From positions 286,848 to 350,847 of the forward strand of contig NZ_SEON01000006.1 in NCBI RefSeq assembly GCF_004152845.1: a stretch of DNA of 64,000 bases, in the 5' to 3' direction. Below are positions 7,812 to 16,200 of the stretch, one piece after another; the first letter of the stretch is position 1; every line of letters begins with the position of its first letter. The notes under the pieces were generated by a model. It saw only the letters and a program-made list of their open reading frames with translations. It was not told the DNA's origin and did not search any database. A program made the position numbers and the translations under genes. The stretch is from Sphingobium fuliginis (GTDB lineage: Bacteria; Pseudomonadota; Alphaproteobacteria; Sphingomonadales; Sphingomonadaceae).

Positions 7812-8159
7812 ATGACATGCCGCTCTCTCCCCGGCGCCCTCATGCCGATGGCCGCCATAGTGGCGGCCGCCGCGACCCTCGCGCCGGCAGGCGCACAACG
7901 GCCGGACGCCGACATGGAGGTCCAGTGCGCCGCCGGACGGCGCTTTTCCGTCCGCGCCGATGCCGACCGCGCCACTGTCGTCTGGAAGGACGGGCAGCTC
8001 ACGCTCAAACGCGGGGCAATATCGCTGGGCCGATATTATCGAAGCCCCCGGGCGGCCCTCATCATCGACGGCGACTATGTGTCTTTCGTGCCCAGGGGCG
8101 ACCGGAACTGGCGCGACTGCCGCCTCATGCCCAGGACCGATGTCATTGAGAAGGATTGA
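7812..8159 (+). CDS. Small exported protein, weakly MliC-like
   Basis: A 115-residue protein with an N-terminal hydrophobic stretch ending APAGAQ, a likely Sec signal peptide (mature form about 85 residues). Two cysteines, one in VQCAAG and one in WRDCRLM, bracket a beta-rich core, as in the MliC/PliC lysozyme-inhibitor fold where a disulphide joins the same places, but the family's S-G-x-x-Y/K loop is replaced by Y-R-S-P-R. The assignment is weak; exported protein of unknown function is the safe call. An internal ATG at 7842 would give a shorter signal peptide and is an alternative start. Confidence 0.5.
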   Translation: MTCRSLPGALMPMAAIVAAAATLAPAGAQRPDADMEVQCAAGRRFSVRADADRATVVWKDGQLTLKRGAISLGRYYRSPRAALIIDGDYVSFVPRGDRNWRDCRLMPRTDVIEKD

Positions 8160-8285
8160 TGCCCGATCACGCACGCCGATTTGACGATCATGGAACGGGA
8201 TCGACTTTCCGACATTGGATCGATTGCCGGCAAATACAGGCATAGAAGACCATTTACTGGAAATCCGACATTTACAATCTGTGTC

Positions 8286-8297
8286 GATTTGCGCAAA
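8286..8297. promoter_or_regulatory. Perfect 12-bp palindrome upstream of the MucR-like gene
   Basis: ATTTGCGCAAAT is a perfect palindrome, 35 bp before the start codon of the regulator at 8333, with a second GCGC-AAATA-GCGC dyad overlapping it. MucR/Ros proteins repress their own genes from AT-rich dyads, so this is a candidate autoregulatory operator. Confidence 0.4.
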
Positions 8298-8332
8298 TAG
8301 CGCTAACATCCTCCTGAAACGGGTTCGCTCAC

Positions 8333-9223
8333 ATGGCCGACGAAGACAAGAACGACATCACTGCCCTTACCGTCCAGTTGCTCAGCGCTTATGTCTCGCG
8401 AAACAGCGTTCCGAGCGAAAGCCTGGCCGATCTGATCAAGACCACCCGCACGGCGCTGACGGAAAATGCCACGGCGACCATTGCCGAGCCCGCTGCCGAA
8501 ACCTTCACGCCTGCGGTTTCGGTGCGCAAGAGCCTCGCCTCGCCCGATCATATCCTCAGCCTGATCGACGGCAGGCCGTACAAGACCTTGAAGCGCCATC
8601 TGGCCGCTCATGGCCTGACGCCGGAACAATATCGGGAACGCTACAAGCTGCCCAGCACCTATCCGCTGGTGGCGCAAAGCTATTCGCAGGCGCGTCGCGC
8701 CGTCGCGGAAAAGGCCGGCCTGGGCCGTAAGCCGGCCGTCGCTGCCAAGGCCGCAGCCCCTGCGAAGGCAGCGGCCACTCCGGCAAGCCCGGCCGCCGCG
8801 CCCAAGGCGGCAGCGCCCAAATCATCGGAAAGGGCTGCTCCCGCCGCCGGGTCCGATGCGCCGGCGAAGGCCGCGGCGCCTGCTAAGGCCGCAGCGCCAA
8901 AGACGAACAAGGCGAAGGATGGGCCCGCCCCCGTCATATCGAACCGCGGCAATCGCGCCGCGGCGCCGGCCTCCGCCAGTAAGGACAGGAAGGAGCCGCG
9001 CCAGCGCCTTTCGATCGCCGCCGCCAAGGGCGACAAGGCGGACGGCAAGGCTGCCGCCGCTTCCAAGGCCCCTGCGCAGGAAAAGGCCCCGGTAAAGAAG
9101 GCCGCTCCTGCGAAGGCCAATGGAACCGCCAAGCCCAAGTCGCTGAAGGCGGCATTGGAAGCAGCCAGTTCGCATCTGGGCGGCGAGGAAAAGACGCCCG
9201 AAGCCGCGACCGCCAAATCCTGA
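8333..9223 (+). CDS. MucR/Ros-family regulator without zinc-ligand cysteine, with an H1-like Ala/Lys/Pro tail
   Basis: A 296-residue protein. Residues 1-130 follow the MucR plan: an N-terminal helical part (ALTVQLLSAYVSRNSVPSES), then SLASPDHILSLIDGRPYKTL and KRHLAAHGLTPEQYRERYKL, then P-STYPLVAQSYSQARRAVAEK-AGLGRK. Known MucR/Ros domains use cysteine and histidine ligands around 'CLEDG...HL..H'; here the cysteine position is serine (ILSLIDG) and the whole protein has no cysteine. From about residue 130 to the end it is an Ala/Lys/Pro-rich repeat tail like bacterial histone-H1 or the C-terminal tails of alphaproteobacterial nucleoid proteins. MucR proteins act as H-NS-like silencers; a chromatin-type role is inferred. 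A strong hairpin terminator follows. Confidence 0.8.
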   Translation: MADEDKNDITALTVQLLSAYVSRNSVPSESLADLIKTTRTALTENATATIAEPAAETFTPAVSVRKSLASPDHILSLIDGRPYKTLKRHLAAHGLTPEQYRERYKLPSTYPLVAQSYSQARRAVAEKAGLGRKPAVAAKAAAPAKAAATPASPAAAPKAAAPKSSERAAPAAGSDAPAKAAAPAKAAAPKTNKAKDGPAPVISNRGNRAAAPASASKDRKEPRQRLSIAAAKGDKADGKAAAASKAPAQEKAPVKKAAPAKANGTAKPKSLKAALEAASSHLGGEEKTPEAATAKS

Positions 9224-9230
9224 TCATGGG

Positions 9231-9262
9231 TGGGAAGCGAGCGATCACGATCTCGCTTCCCA
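9231..9262. terminator. Bidirectional terminator between mucR-like gene and yaaA
   Basis: Perfect 11-bp stem TGGGAAGCGAG (9231-9241) / CTCGCTTCCCA (9252-9262) with a 10-nt loop in the gap between convergent genes. Confidence 0.8.
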
Positions 9263-9308
9263 TCCGGCCATCCGGGCGGTCGTAGCAACGGAACGGCGGC
9301 AAGCCCGC

Positions 9309-10061
9309 TCAGGCCCGAGTGAAGCGCCAGCGATCGGGCTCGCTCTCCCCGGCATCGAAGCGATAGCCGTCGCTGTCGAAGCCGCGCATCGCATCGACGT
9401 CGGTTATGCGATGCTCGCACATCCATCGGGCCATCATGCCCCGGGCGCGCTTGGCATTGAAACTGACGAAGCGCGGTCCGTCGGGACCGGGCTCGCGAAA
9501 ATCGACGTCGATGATGCGGATGCCCGCCAGCTTGCCTTCCACCGCCGCGAAATATTCCTGGCTGGCGAGGTTGAGGACCACGCCCGACCCCTCCTCCGCG
9601 ATCTGCCCGCGGAGCAGTTCAGCGATGCGATCGCCCCACCAGTCGGTCAGCTTCTTGTGGCGCGGCGCCCAGCGCGTCCCCATCTCCAGCCGGTAGGGCC
9701 GGATCGCGTCCAGCGGCCGCAACAGGCCATAAAGGCCCGACAGCATCCGGACATGGTCCTGCGCGAAGGCGACCGCCGCTTCGTCCAGCGTACTGGCTTC
9801 GAAACCTGTATAGACATCGCCGGCGAAGGCGAACAAAGCCTGCCGTTCGGGCAAGTCGGCAAAATCGCGGAAGCGGTCGGCATTGAGCTTCGCCAGGCGC
9901 GGCGAGATATGCATCAACTCCGACAACCGCTTCTGCGAAAGGTTGGCGGCCGATCTGGCCAGGTCGCGCGCCTCTTCGGCGAAATGCGGGGTGGTGACGG
10001 GCAGGGGCGGCAGCGCGCGTTCGAAATCAAACGTCTTGGCGGGGGATAGCAGTGCGATCAT
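9309..10061 (-). CDS. yaaA: Peroxide stress protein YaaA (DUF328)
   Basis: A 250-residue YaaA/UPF0246 protein; E. coli YaaA lowers intracellular free iron during peroxide stress and binds DNA. It starts MIALLSPAKTFDFE, the family hallmark, and carries AFAGDVYTGF, SGLYGLLRPLDAIRPYRLEM-GT, LNLASQEYF and FVSFNAKRARGMMARW, all highly conserved in the family. The start at 10061 has GGAGG five bases upstream; a longer frame to 10316 adds 85 unrelated residues and overlaps the next gene, so it is not used. Divergent from the FAD protein gene, 253 bp apart. Confidence 0.92.
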   Translation of the reverse strand: MIALLSPAKTFDFERALPPLPVTTPHFAEEARDLARSAANLSQKRLSELMHISPRLAKLNADRFRDFADLPERQALFAFAGDVYTGFEASTLDEAAVAFAQDHVRMLSGLYGLLRPLDAIRPYRLEMGTRWAPRHKKLTDWWGDRIAELLRGQIAEEGSGVVLNLASQEYFAAVEGKLAGIRIIDVDFREPGPDGPRFVSFNAKRARGMMARWMCEHRITDVDAMRGFDSDGYRFDAGESEPDRWRFTRA

Positions 10062-10314
10062 GCCAGCCTCCGTAGCGAGCGGCCGCCCATGCGTCAAAAT
10101 GCCGTTGCACAGCATATTGCCGACGGCGTTCCATGACGCCGGATCGGCATTGCCGCGACCCTTGTCCACAATGGGGCTTGCCCCTATTGCCTGTCCGCTC
10201 CTAGGCTTGGGAAATGCGTTCGGGCGGAAGGGGTTGGGACAGTTGCGATCCTGCTTCTTCCATGGTCCGCCGCGCCATCCGGGCCAACCGCTGTTATGGA
10301 AAAATGCCTGATCC

Positions 10315-11685
10315 ATGCTGAAGGTCGATCACGCCGCCATTATCGGAGGAGGGTTCAGCGGCACGCTGCTCGCCATCAACCTGCTTCGTCATGGTGCGTT
10401 GCGCGTGACGATGGTGGAGCGCCATGAAGAACGGATGGGCCGGGGCCTCGCCTATGGAGCGGCGCATGCCGGCCATGTTCTCAACGTGCGCGCCGCCAAT
10501 ATGAGCGCTTTGCCCGACAGCCCCCATCATTTCACCGACTGGCTGAAGCAGCAGGGACTGGGCCAGGAAGGCAGCTTCGCCACCCGGCGCGACTATGGCG
10601 CCTATCTCAGCGCCATGCTGGACCAGATGCGGGGGCAGGCCGCGGACAGGCTGACCATATTGAGCGGCGATGCCGTCGACCTGCAGCTGCGCGACGACGG
10701 CATATGCGTCGTCCTGCGTTCCGGGGGCGGGATCGAAGCCGACATCGTGGCGCTGGCGCCCGGCAATCTGCCGCCGCACGACCTGCCCGCCTTTGCCGGA
10801 TTGCGCGACAGGGACGGCCCCGAGAACGCCGTCTATGTGAACGATCCCTGGGCGGCGACCATCGCGGCGGGCTTGCAGGACAGCGATCGGGTGCTGCTGC
10901 TCGGCAGCGGGCTGACGGCGGTGGATTGCGCGCTCAGCCTGGATCGTGCCGGGTTCCGGGGGCGGATCGTCGCCCTATCCCGCCGTGGGCTGGCGCCACA
11001 AAGCCATGCGCCGGCACCCCCCTATGCGCCGCGCAGCGACCGGCCGAAGGGCGCCGCTTCCACGCTGGTCCGGACGCTGCGCAGGCGCAGCGCGGAAATC
11101 GGCTGGCGCAATGCCGTGGATGAACTTCGCCGCTTCACCCAGGATATGTGGCGGGCCGCCAGCGCGGAGGAGCGCAGCCGCTGCCTGCGCCACCTGCGCC
11201 CCTATTGGGACGTACACCGCCACCGCATCGCACCGCAGGTGGCGGAGCGGCTGGCGGCGATGCAGGCGGAAGGACGGCTGGAAATCCGCGCCGCGAAGGT
11301 CGTGCAGGCCGTTCCGGAGGGCGGCACGATCCATGTGCATCTGCGTCGTCGTGGCCGGGAAGAGGGCGAGACCGTCGCCTTCGCCAGGGTCGTCAATTGC
11401 ACCGGCCCGCTGGGCGACCTGCGGCGCACCGACGATCCGTTGCTGCGTCGCCTGGCATCGCGGGGCGACATCCGCCCCGATCCGTTGGCGATCGGCATCG
11501 ATGTCGACCGCCAATGCCATGCCATAGCCCGCGACGGATCGGCCCAGCCCCGCCTTTTCGTCGTCGGCCCGATGACCCGCGGCGCCCATTGGGAAATCGT
11601 CGCCGTTCCCGACATCCGCCGCCAGGTTTGGGAACTGGCGCGGGAGATCACTGGCGCCCATTGGGTCGAGGCCGAGGGTTTGTAG
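10315..11685 (+). CDS. FAD/NAD(P)-binding protein (YdhS-like, PF13454)
   Basis: A 456-residue flavoprotein-like enzyme. The N-terminal dinucleotide fold AAIIGGGFSGTLLAINLL (GxGxxG-type) and the segment GRGLAYGAAHAGHVLNVRAA (G-x-A-Y-x(5)-H-x-L-N-V) are the signature of the FAD-NAD(P)-binding YdhS family. A second Rossmann-like loop, VLLLGSGLTAVDCALSL, follows near residue 195. Substrate unknown for the family. It is a single-gene unit with its own hairpin terminator at 11692-11715. Confidence 0.8.
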   Translation: MLKVDHAAIIGGGFSGTLLAINLLRHGALRVTMVERHEERMGRGLAYGAAHAGHVLNVRAANMSALPDSPHHFTDWLKQQGLGQEGSFATRRDYGAYLSAMLDQMRGQAADRLTILSGDAVDLQLRDDGICVVLRSGGGIEADIVALAPGNLPPHDLPAFAGLRDRDGPENAVYVNDPWAATIAAGLQDSDRVLLLGSGLTAVDCALSLDRAGFRGRIVALSRRGLAPQSHAPAPPYAPRSDRPKGAASTLVRTLRRRSAEIGWRNAVDELRRFTQDMWRAASAEERSRCLRHLRPYWDVHRHRIAPQVAERLAAMQAEGRLEIRAAKVVQAVPEGGTIHVHLRRRGREEGETVAFARVVNCTGPLGDLRRTDDPLLRRLASRGDIRPDPLAIGIDVDRQCHAIARDGSAQPRLFVVGPMTRGAHWEIVAVPDIRRQVWELAREITGAHWVEAEGL

Positions 11686-11691
11686 TAAAGC

Positions 11692-11715
11692 CCGATCCCC
11701 GTCTTGCGGGATCGG
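11692..11715 (+). terminator. Hairpin after the FAD/NAD(P)-binding protein gene
   Basis: CCGATCCC (11692-11699) / GGGATCGG (11708-11715), 8-nt loop, starting six bases after the stop codon. Confidence 0.65.
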
Positions 11716-11819
11716 CCACCACTTCATGATATGGTCCTGATGAAGTCGCCTATCCGGCGATGATGCGCCAGTGATTCCAGCTTGTTTAACACTTGTCCGG
11801 GTCGCAAGGGAAATGACCG

Positions 11820-12164
11820 GCCTTTATCCGTCAGCCGCCCGATCATGATATTCCCTTTATAATCCAATCCGGTTCAGGTTGAAAAAATGCCATGAATCGA
11901 GCCGCACCTGTATCTCATTGGCACAAAACCGATCCTTGCTGCCCCGGATCGTTACGGATGAGACATGACAGAAAAGCCCGGTGGAATGTATTTGCCGACA
12001 TATACCGTTCAGAAACAGTCTATTAGCGAAACGATCGGCATATCTTTCTTGATCCATATCAGCTTTCAGTTTTTTGTCGCATCCCACTGTCATTCTATTA
12101 AGAAAGATATAGTAAATTAGCTATAAGCAACAAACTACTTACCGTTCACGCATATGGGGGGCCA
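11820..12164 (+). promoter_or_regulatory. AT-rich control region upstream of the cellulose operon
   Basis: This 345-bp stretch has far more A and T than any other part of the window (runs such as GAAAAAATG and TAAGAAAGATATAGTAAATT near 12094-12117). No coding frame looks real in it. Its position directly before the bcs operon makes it the probable promoter region and a natural target for an H-NS/MucR-type silencer. No confident -35/-10 pair could be assigned. GGGGGG at 12155-12160 serves as ribosome site for the first gene. Confidence 0.55.
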
Positions 12165-12494
12165 ATGCGCCGCGATGCTCGCAAACTGCTGGAGAAGCTG
12201 AACCGCAAGGACTTCGCCTATCGCGAATTTGAGGACCGGTTCTCGGAAACGGAATTATGGCCCATTTTCGCGGCCGTACTGGGCGACCAGAAGGTGGTGG
12301 GCGATGACGCCGCACGGCTGCCCGTCCGGCAGGTCCAGCAGGACGAACGGCCCGCCCCCGCCGCCAGGACATCGCAGCCCCAGGCCGCGCCGAATCAGAT
12401 CTTCGCCCAATATGGCGCGCCCCAGCGGCGGGCGGCGCCGAAGAACAATGTCGACCTCAAGGAATTCTTCAACCGCTTCTCGGAGCTGGATTGA
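12165..12494 (+). CDS. Cellulose biosynthesis accessory protein, BcsR/BcsP-like
   Basis: A 109-residue protein opening the cellulose operon. The N-terminal segment KDFAYREFEDRFSETELWPIF is reminiscent of E. coli BcsR (DxxYxDI...RWPLLAEF), while the Pro/Gln-rich middle (66-90) and the C-terminal NVDLKEFFNRFSELD resemble BcsP, the proline-rich accessory protein of many Bcs operons. It may act with BcsQ in positioning or stabilising the synthase. Similarity is to short motifs only, so the family is a judgement from context and motif shape. Its stop overlaps the bcsQ start (TGATG), implying translational coupling. Confidence 0.6.
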   Translation: MRRDARKLLEKLNRKDFAYREFEDRFSETELWPIFAAVLGDQKVVGDDAARLPVRQVQQDERPAPAARTSQPQAAPNQIFAQYGAPQRRAAPKNNVDLKEFFNRFSELD

Positions 12495-13231
12495 TGGCCG
12501 TCATCCTGCTTCAATCGCCCAAGGGGGGCACCGGCACGACTTTCCTGGCGGCCCAGCTCGCCCTGCACCTTGCCGGCAAGGGCTATGAGGTCAACGCGCT
12601 CGACTGCACCTTCCAGGATTCGCTGAAGATGCATTTCGGCTTCATGCCGGCGCAGGCCGTGCCGGAATGGGGCGCGGGCGGCGGCGAACCGCTGGTGGCC
12701 TTCGGGGTCAGCGTCATGCAGGGCCATGGCCAGAGCCGCTCCGCCGCCTTCGCGGCGCGGGTGGACCGGGAGTTCGAGCGGATGTTCGATCCCGGCCATA
12801 TCTGGATCGTCGATGTCGCATCGGAGGACCGGCACCTGCTGGAACTGCTGATGCCCCGCTGCGTGCTGCATATCTGTCCCCTTCTGCCCACCGCCGCGTC
12901 GCTCGCCACGCTCAACCGCCTGAGCGAGACGGCCCCGGCGATGAAGCTGGACCGCACCGTCTTCGTCCTCAACCAGCTGGACGACCGGCAGAAGCTGTCG
13001 CGCCACAGCCACAGCTTCGTTCGCGACCTGTTCGGGGACCAGTTGCTGGCCACCATCCGCCGCGACGAGGCCGTCAACGAAGCGCTCGCGCGGTTCGAAC
13101 TCATCAGCAAATATGCGCCGCCGAGCGCCGCGTTGCAGGACCTGCGCCTGTTCGCCGACGCCGTGGAAGAGCGCATCGGACTGAAACCCGCCCCGGGAGA
13201 GGCGAACATCGAGGTTACAGGAGACGCCTGA
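12494..13231 (+). CDS. bcsQ: Cellulose biosynthesis protein BcsQ (MinD/ParA-like ATPase)
   Basis: A 245-residue SIMIBI-class P-loop protein. The Walker A-like loop is SPKGGTGTTFLA; the usual lysine of KGGxGKT is replaced by threonine, as also in E. coli BcsQ (GGVGTT). Later parts include the Walker B-like HIWIVDVAS and LDRTVFVLNQLDD. BcsQ is needed for polar localisation and assembly of the cellulose synthase complex in enterobacteria. ATG at 12494 overlaps the previous stop, and the stop at 13229-13231 overlaps the bcsAB start; a TTG three bases earlier is a possible alternative start. Confidence 0.88.
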   Translation: MAVILLQSPKGGTGTTFLAAQLALHLAGKGYEVNALDCTFQDSLKMHFGFMPAQAVPEWGAGGGEPLVAFGVSVMQGHGQSRSAAFAARVDREFERMFDPGHIWIVDVASEDRHLLELLMPRCVLHICPLLPTAASLATLNRLSETAPAMKLDRTVFVLNQLDDRQKLSRHSHSFVRDLFGDQLLATIRRDEAVNEALARFELISKYAPPSAALQDLRLFADAVEERIGLKPAPGEANIEVTGDA

Positions 13232-16200
13232 TGTCCCTCCCTTCCCAATTCGCCCCGCAGGCCCTTCTCAGGCTTGCGGCGGGGCTCTTCGTGGCTGCCG
13301 TCGTCATCGTCGTGGTGACGGTGCCGCTCGACCTGGAATCGCAGTGGATATTCGCGCTGACCACCATGGCGGGCGTGATCCTGTTCAACCGTTCGCCCGG
13401 CAAGCGGTCGACCATCGCCATCGGCATATTGTCGCTGCTGGTATCCACCCGCTATCTGTTCTGGCGCACGACGCACACGCTGGACTTCGACAGCCTGCCC
13501 GCGGCCCTGCTGGGCACCGGCCTTTATCTGGCGGAACTCTACGCCTGGGTCATCCTGGTCCTGGGCCTGTTGCAGACGAGCTGGCCGCTGGACCGCCCGG
13601 TCGTGGAGATCGAGGGCGAGCCCGATCAATGGCCGGTCATCGACGTCTATATCCCCACCTATAATGAGAGCCTGGCGATAGTCCAGAACACGGTTTTCGC
13701 GGCGATGGACATGGATTATCCGCGCGACCGCTTCCACGTCTATATCCTGGACGACGGCCGCCGCCCCGAATTCCGGGCCTTCGCGCGGCAGGCCGGCTGC
13801 GGCTACCTGACGCGGGCCGACAATCTGCACGCCAAGGCGGGCAATCTGAACGCCGCGATGAAGAAGACCGACGGGGAACTGATCGCGATCTTCGACTGCG
13901 ACCACGTCCCCACCCGCGCCTTCCTGCAGATGACGGTCGGCTGGTTCCAGAAGGACGCGCGGCTGGCGCTGATGCAGACGCCGCACCATTTCTATTCGCC
14001 CGATCCGGTGCAGCGGAACCTGGGCAATGTGAAGGAACTGCCGGGCGAAGGCGACCTGTTCTACGGCGCGGTGCAGAAGGGCAACGACCTGTGGAACGCG
14101 ACCTTCTTCTGCGGGTCGTGCGCGGTCATCCGCCGATCCGCGCTGGAGCAGACCAACGGCTTTGCCGGCGAGACGGTGACGGAGGACGCGCATACCGCGC
14201 TGAAACTGCAGCGCATGGGCTGGAACACCGCCTATATCGGCATCCGCCTGTCGGCGGGCCTCGCGACCGAGCGGCTGGTGCTGCATGTCGGCCAGCGCAT
14301 CCGCTGGGCGCGCGGCATGACGCAGATCATGCGGATCGACAATCCGCTTTTCGGGCCGGGCCTGAACTGGCACCAGCGGCTTTGCTACCTGAACGCGATG
14401 CTGCATTTCCAGTTTCCGCTGCCGCGCATCGTGTTCCTGACGTCGCCGCTCGCCTATCTGATCGGCGGACAGAACATCATCCATGCGTCGGCCGCGCTGA
14501 TCTTCGCCTATGCGCTGCCGCACCTGTTCATCTCCACCATGTCGAGCGAGCGCATCCAGGGCGGCGACCGGCGGCCCTTCTGGGGCGAGATCTACGAAAC
14601 GCTGCTCGCCTTCCATCTGGTGAAGCCGACGCTGTTCACGCTGCTGAACCCGCGCAAGGGCAAGTTCAACGTGACCGACAAGGGCGGCCTGCTGGACCAG
14701 ACCTATTTCGACGGCACCACGGTGCGGCCGCATGTCATCACCGCGCTGCTGCTGGTGTTCGGCGTGATCTTCGGCTTCGTGAAGCTGAACTTCCCCCTCC
14801 TGTTCGACGCCCAGTGGGACACGGTGCTGCTGAACACCGCATGGGCGAGCTTCAGCCTGCTGATCCTGATCGCGGCGATTTCGGTCGCACGGGAACAGCG
14901 GCAGGTGCGCGAGAATATCCGCATCACCGCGCAAATGCCCGTGACGCTCTATTTCGACGACGGCTATGTCGTCGACGGGACGACCGTGGACATTTCATTG
15001 GGCGGGCTGGCGGCGGAGCTGCCGGACGGTTTCGCGCTCCAGGGACGCAAGGTCACGGACATCTCGCTGCCGATGGGCGACGAGACGCTGACCATTCCGG
15101 TCGACACGGTTCGCCTGGATAACGGCCGGGCCAAGCTGCGCTTCCAGCCGCTCGACATGGTGCATGCCCGTCATCTGGTGCGCGCCGTCATGGGCCGCGC
15201 CGATGCGTGGCAATCGGACAAGCCGCTGGCGCCGGTCGCCGGCCTCAAATCCATCAGGGATATTTTCAGCGTGGGCATCGACACGATCATCGACATATGG
15301 CGCCTGCCGCGCCGCCGGAAGAAGGCGATGCGCGCCATGGCCGCCGCCGCGGCCGCCGGGGCGCTCGCCACCACTTCGGCCAATGCGGTTCCCGCCGTGC
15401 CGGCGAGCACCCCCGCCGCGGCCACGCCGGTCCCGGCGGCGGGCGGCAAGCCGCAGCGGCTGCTGCTCAAGGACCTGCAGGTCAAGAACCCCATCCGCCT
15501 CGCCGGAACGCGCGGCGAATATGGCATTCCCTTCGGCCTGCGCAGCAACCAGGTCGTGACCGGCGCCTCTCTGACCCTGGCCTTCAACTTCTCGCCCTCG
15601 CTGCTGGGCGACCTCAGCCAGATCGTCGTCCTGCTGAACGGAGAAGTGGTCAACGCCCTGCCGCTTCGGCCTTCGGACGGCACGACGCAGACGGTGACCG
15701 TGCCGATCAACCCGGCGCTGTTCCTGCCGGGCGACAATTCGCTCAACCTACGCTTCATCGGCCATTACACCCGCGACTGCGAAGACCCCTTCCACAGCTC
15801 GCTCTGGGCCAATGTCAGCAACACGCGGTCGGTGCTGAACATCACCACCCAGTCGCTGCCGCTGAAGCCCGACCTCGCGCGCCTGCCCGCGCCCTTTTTC
15901 GACCGCAACGACAATGTGGCGCTGAAACTGCCCTTCGTCTTCGCGGGCAAGCCCACCAATGGCGAGCTGGAGGCAGCGGCCAGCACCGCATCCTGGTTCG
16001 GCGGCATGGCCAGCTATCGCGGCTATTCCTTCAAGCCCAGCTTTGGCCAGATCCCCGCCGGCAACGCCGTGCTGTTCGTGACGCCGGGCCGCCGCATTCC
16101 CGGCATCAACCTTCCCGGAGGGCCCGCCGCCACCATCATCACCAATCCGGTGGACAGCGAGGGCCAGTTGCTGGTCGTCAGCGGCAGCGACGAGAAGCAG

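Noticed and set aside
7289..8008. 239-codon minus-strand frame over the small DUF and MliC-like genes
   Set aside because: Low-complexity Arg/Ala composition, runs antisense to two better-supported plus-strand genes.
11857..12093. 78-codon minus-strand frame in the bcs control region
   Set aside because: No ribosome site and no protein-like pattern; better explained as chance opening in AT-rich regulatory DNA.
12583..14934. 783-codon open frame antisense to bcsQ and bcsAB
   Set aside because: It is a mirror of the high-GC third-position bias of the real genes; composition is Arg/His/Gln-rich without any domain, and it spans two genes with clear motifs on the other strand.
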